DNA of 56,375 bases from Deltaproteobacteria bacterium (GTDB taxonomy: Bacteria > Myxococcota_A > Polyangia > Nannocystales > Nannocystaceae), in the NCBI GenBank assembly GCA_003696955.1, contig RFGU01000014.1:1-56375 (forward strand). The letters are read 5' to 3'. Shown here in pieces: positions 53,825-56,375 of this stretch. The notes below the pieces were generated by a model. That model was given only the letters and a program-made list of their open reading frames with translations, ran no database searches and was not told the DNA's origin. Each line of letters starts with the position of its first letter. The stretch's first letter is position 1. Position numbers and translations under genes: made by a program.

Positions 53825-54490
53825 ATGGACGCCCGCGAGGTCATCGAGGCCGATCTGCGGAGGATGCAGCGCATCAAGCGCCGTCACTTCTCCATTGCCC
53901 TCGTCGCCGCGGTCGCGCTCAGCGCGGCCGTCGTGCTGCTGCACGCCCGTCCCGATCTCCTCGATCAACCGCCGGCGCAACTCGTGGCCCAAGGCGTGTT
54001 GTTCGTGCTGTGCCTGGTGGTGTTTCCGGCCATCGGGGTGGGGATCCTCTTTCCCTCGACGCCGGTCCGCATCGGCCTGGTGCTCGTCGCCATCGCCGCC
54101 GTGCTGGTGGGCACGACCGGCTGGCCCCTGCCCGCCCACGGCGGGTACCACCCCGGCCTCGCCGGCCTCGAAGGGTGCGTGCTCGTGGTGCTCGGTGCGG
54201 GGGGCGCCCTCGTCGCCCTCGGTCTCTTCTCCGGCGCGTTCCTCCAGCGCAGACGGCGATCCTCCGTGTTCTGGGTCGCGGCCGGGCTCGCCTTCGCAGC
54301 CCTCGACCTGGTCACGTGGATGTGCCCCGAGCAAGGGTTGACCCACGTCCTGCCCGCCCACATCGGTGCCGCCGTCGCCCTCCTCGTCATCGCCCTCGTG
54401 GCCGGGGCCATCGCCCACCGGCAGGCGCTGCGGGAAGAGCCGGAAGGCGACGAGCCCCCACCGGGCGACGGTCAGGGGCGCGGACCATAG
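53825..54490 (+). CDS. NrsF/DUF1109-like membrane anti-sigma factor
   Basis: 221 residues with six hydrophobic helices (FSIALVAAVALSAAVVLL, GVLFVLCLVVFPAIGVGIL, IGLVLVAIAAVLVG, CVLVVLGAGGALVALGLF, VFWVAAGLAFAALDLVTWMC, HIGAAVALLVIALVAGAIA). A Cys near LEGCVLVV and another at WMCPEQGLTHVLPAHIG fit the two conserved Cys of NrsF anti-sigma factors that sense metal or oxidative stress in Caulobacter SigF systems. It is coupled to the ECF gene. Its 3' end overlaps the convergent beta-helix gene by 19 nt. Confidence 0.8.
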   Translation: MDAREVIEADLRRMQRIKRRHFSIALVAAVALSAAVVLLHARPDLLDQPPAQLVAQGVLFVLCLVVFPAIGVGILFPSTPVRIGLVLVAIAAVLVGTTGWPLPAHGGYHPGLAGLEGCVLVVLGAGGALVALGLFSGAFLQRRRRSSVFWVAAGLAFAALDLVTWMCPEQGLTHVLPAHIGAAVALLVIALVAGAIAHRQALREEPEGDEPPPGDGQGRGP

Positions 54491-56367
54491 GTGGGCGGCG
54501 GCGTCCCCACCTCGTAGGCCCCGAGATCCGGAGCCGCCCCCGCCCCCACCGCGTAGCCCGGCAGCGGCACGCCCGCGTCCACCGCCGGCCCCTCGGGGGC
54601 GAGCTGCAGGTCGGGGGGCGCAAGCTCCATCATGGGGTCCGAGGGATAGGCGGGCGGCGTGGCGAACACGTTGCGGTCCACCAAGACGGCGTGCTGCTCC
54701 GTCGAAAGCTGCACGAGTTCGTCGAAGGTGGCGAAGACGACGTCGCCGATCCGGTTTTCGATGGTGCCCGTCTCGGAGCCGACCCCGTCGTAGTCGAGGT
54801 CCGCGCCGTAGGCCGTCGGCAGATAGAGCACGCGCCCCTGGCCCGAGTCGTAGCCCCCATAGGTGCCGCCGGGCCCCCCGAGGAAGAGGTTGTTGCGGCT
54901 GAGCGTCCTGCCCACCGGGACCCCTGAGTACACGGCGAACGCATCTCCGTTCTTGACCACGGTGTTGTGCCAAAGCACGTCGCCGACGCTCTCGCGGTAG
55001 AGTTTGAACGCGACGTAGCTGCAGTTGTAGATGACGTTGCGCGCCACGTACATGGGGCCACCGAGGCTCGGCTGGCTCGAGATCGCGACGAACGTATTGG
55101 TGAGCCGGTTTTCGAGCACCCGACAGTCGTGGAAGCAGAAGTCCGCCTCCACGCCGTCGTCGGCCGCCACGGAGACGTCGTTGCGCAGGATGTCGATGGA
55201 GAACTGGTCCTCGGCCGCGCCGTCTTCGAGCAAGGAGATGGCGTCGCGAAAACCCGCGACCCGGTTGTGCTCGATGACGTGGCCCGGTCCGGTCACCGCG
55301 ATGCCCTCACCGACGTTGTCGCCGTCGACCCCGAGGGACGATTCGGCCCAGACCGTGGCCCCGAGCACCACGTTGTCCGCGATATAGGCGTCCTCGGCCC
55401 GGGTGTACGTCACGATGCCGTCCTCCGTCGTCTCGATGCGGTTGCGCACGACGGCGATCCGCGTGCCGCCGTTGAACTTCACCTTGCCGTAGATGGAGAG
55501 CCCCTCGACGATCACGTCGCTGCGGCCATCGAGTCGCACGTCCCCCTGCACCACGGCGCCCGGCGTTCCCCGCAGCACGAGCGGGTTGCCCTCGGCCCCG
55601 TCGCTCGGCACGACGATCTCGCCGTAGGTGCCCGGTTCGAGGACCACGATGTCGCCGGGGCCCGCCGATGCGAGGACGCCGTCCACGGTGGCCGGCGTTG
55701 CGGAGATCTCGTTGCCCGGATCGGGCGGCGCAGGCACCGCCCGGGTGCGCACGGTGGTCGCCTCGACGGCACAGCCGCCGTCCGGATCGGACACCGTGAC
55801 CTCCACCTCGTACTCGGTGTCGGGCTCGAGGCCGAAGAGGGAGCCCGCGAATCGGTTCTCCCAGGCGCCGGCCTGGATCGTGGTGGCGACCGCCCGAAAC
55901 AGAGGCGGTCCTTCGCGCCACGTCCCCTCGCCCACCGGACGGTAGCGCACCGTCGCCTCGGCGTTCTCGTTGGTGTCCCCCTCGATGGGCCACAGGATCG
56001 TGATGTGCTCCATCGTCGGATGGGGAAACGCGATCGTGCCGGAGGTCACCCCAGATTCGTCCACTGCTGGACCGTACCCCTCGCACATCGGCGGCTCCCC
56101 TGCCGTGCTCCCGGAACCGCTGGAACCCGTGCCCGTGGCGCTGGCCGAGCCCGTGGACCACGCGTCCGTGGCCGTCGACTCGGTGGAACAGCGCAGTTGG
56201 CCGTTTTTGTCCACGCAGATGTCGGTCGTTCCTTCCGCCGAAGTGGTCGTGCCCGTCCCGGAGCTTGCGGCGCCTCCATCCCCGGAACATGCAACGAGGC
56301 CCCCGGCGCCCCCCAAGAGTCCGCAAGCGAAGCATGCGCGCTTCAGGCATCGGCAACGATCGGTCAT
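54472..56367 (-). CDS. Right-handed beta-helix lipoprotein with fibronectin-III-like domain
   Basis: 631 residues; GAGGAG lies just before the ATG. A signal peptide ends in the lipobox LVAC (Cys27). A Ser/Thr/Gly-rich surface linker with two Cys follows (about 28-95). A fibronectin-III-like domain (about 108-210, HITILWPIEGDTNENAEATVRYR, FGLEPDTEYEVEVTV) precedes a long parallel beta-helix (about 225-610) with NRI, NVV and NNLF ladder positions and the typical ending DLGAYEVG. It resembles polysaccharide lyase or NosD-type repeats, but no catalytic triad can be assigned. Surface location on the outer membrane is likely, given the lipobox and the local LolCD system. Confidence 0.85.
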   Translation of the reverse strand: MTDRCRCLKRACFACGLLGGAGGLVACSGDGGAASSGTGTTTSAEGTTDICVDKNGQLRCSTESTATDAWSTGSASATGTGSSGSGSTAGEPPMCEGYGPAVDESGVTSGTIAFPHPTMEHITILWPIEGDTNENAEATVRYRPVGEGTWREGPPLFRAVATTIQAGAWENRFAGSLFGLEPDTEYEVEVTVSDPDGGCAVEATTVRTRAVPAPPDPGNEISATPATVDGVLASAGPGDIVVLEPGTYGEIVVPSDGAEGNPLVLRGTPGAVVQGDVRLDGRSDVIVEGLSIYGKVKFNGGTRIAVVRNRIETTEDGIVTYTRAEDAYIADNVVLGATVWAESSLGVDGDNVGEGIAVTGPGHVIEHNRVAGFRDAISLLEDGAAEDQFSIDILRNDVSVAADDGVEADFCFHDCRVLENRLTNTFVAISSQPSLGGPMYVARNVIYNCSYVAFKLYRESVGDVLWHNTVVKNGDAFAVYSGVPVGRTLSRNNLFLGGPGGTYGGYDSGQGRVLYLPTAYGADLDYDGVGSETGTIENRIGDVVFATFDELVQLSTEQHAVLVDRNVFATPPAYPSDPMMELAPPDLQLAPEGPAVDAGVPLPGYAVGAGAAPDLGAYEVGTPPPTYGPRP

Positions 56368-56375
56368 GGCTCCTC

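Overview
The window is one contiguous, very GC-rich, gene-dense bacterial chromosome segment of about 56.4 kb. I see no tRNA, rRNA, CRISPR array, transposase or phage module. Gene content points to Myxococcota (former Deltaproteobacteria). The evidence is a Glt/Nfs-type envelope machine, paired outer-membrane barrels of a myxobacterial type, a zinc-ribbon Ser/Thr kinase, an FHA-sigma54 activator, an ECF sigma factor with an NrsF-like membrane partner, and many lipoproteins. The exact genus cannot be told from the sequence alone.

Layout. 1-5.8 kb: a Bcp-type peroxiredoxin with a (KKKTAA)n tail; a BamB-like propeller lipoprotein paired with a YfgM-like TPR membrane protein; and a three-gene exported set (barrel, sialidase-like lipoprotein, TlpA-like redoxin). 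5.9-9.5 kb: Nnr metabolite-repair enzyme and a Ser/Thr kinase. 9.5-15.5 kb (minus): FHA-sigma54 activator, folP, cdaA, cdaR/ybbR, glmM, acpS, a tightly overlapping operon joining c-di-AMP synthesis to cell-wall precursor, folate and acyl-carrier maturation. 15.6-28.0 kb (plus): the most interesting part, a ten-gene translationally coupled operon. It holds two outer-membrane barrels, a periplasmic protein, three TPR proteins, a 97-residue protein, an FHA-like/TM/AgmX-type TonB-like protein, then a lipoprotein and a third barrel. This matches the non-motor core of the Myxococcus gliding (Glt) and spore-coat (Nfs) machines; no TolQ/TolR-type motor gene lies in the window.

28.0-52.9 kb (minus): a long co-directional housekeeping run. 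In transcription order it is rimP, nusA, ylxR, infB, rbfA, truB, rpsO, pnp, dut, a pseudokinase-sulfatase-modifier fusion, purC, a small membrane protein, purF, prfB (with a programmed +1 frameshift), lolC, lolD, bamA, three tandem ompH/skp genes, fabZ and a lipoprotein. It covers the transcription/translation core, purine synthesis and outer-membrane biogenesis. The rimP-nusA leader carries a promoter-hairpin-terminator arrangement that looks like an attenuator. 53.2-56.4 kb: an ECF sigma/NrsF-like pair facing a right-handed beta-helix lipoprotein.

How it fits together: much of the window serves the envelope (BamA, BamB-like, Skp x3, LolCD, FabZ, GlmM, CdaA and the Glt/Nfs-like machine), set beside phospho- and sigma-based signalling. 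Gene functions are read from motifs, order and remembered family knowledge; no database search was run.
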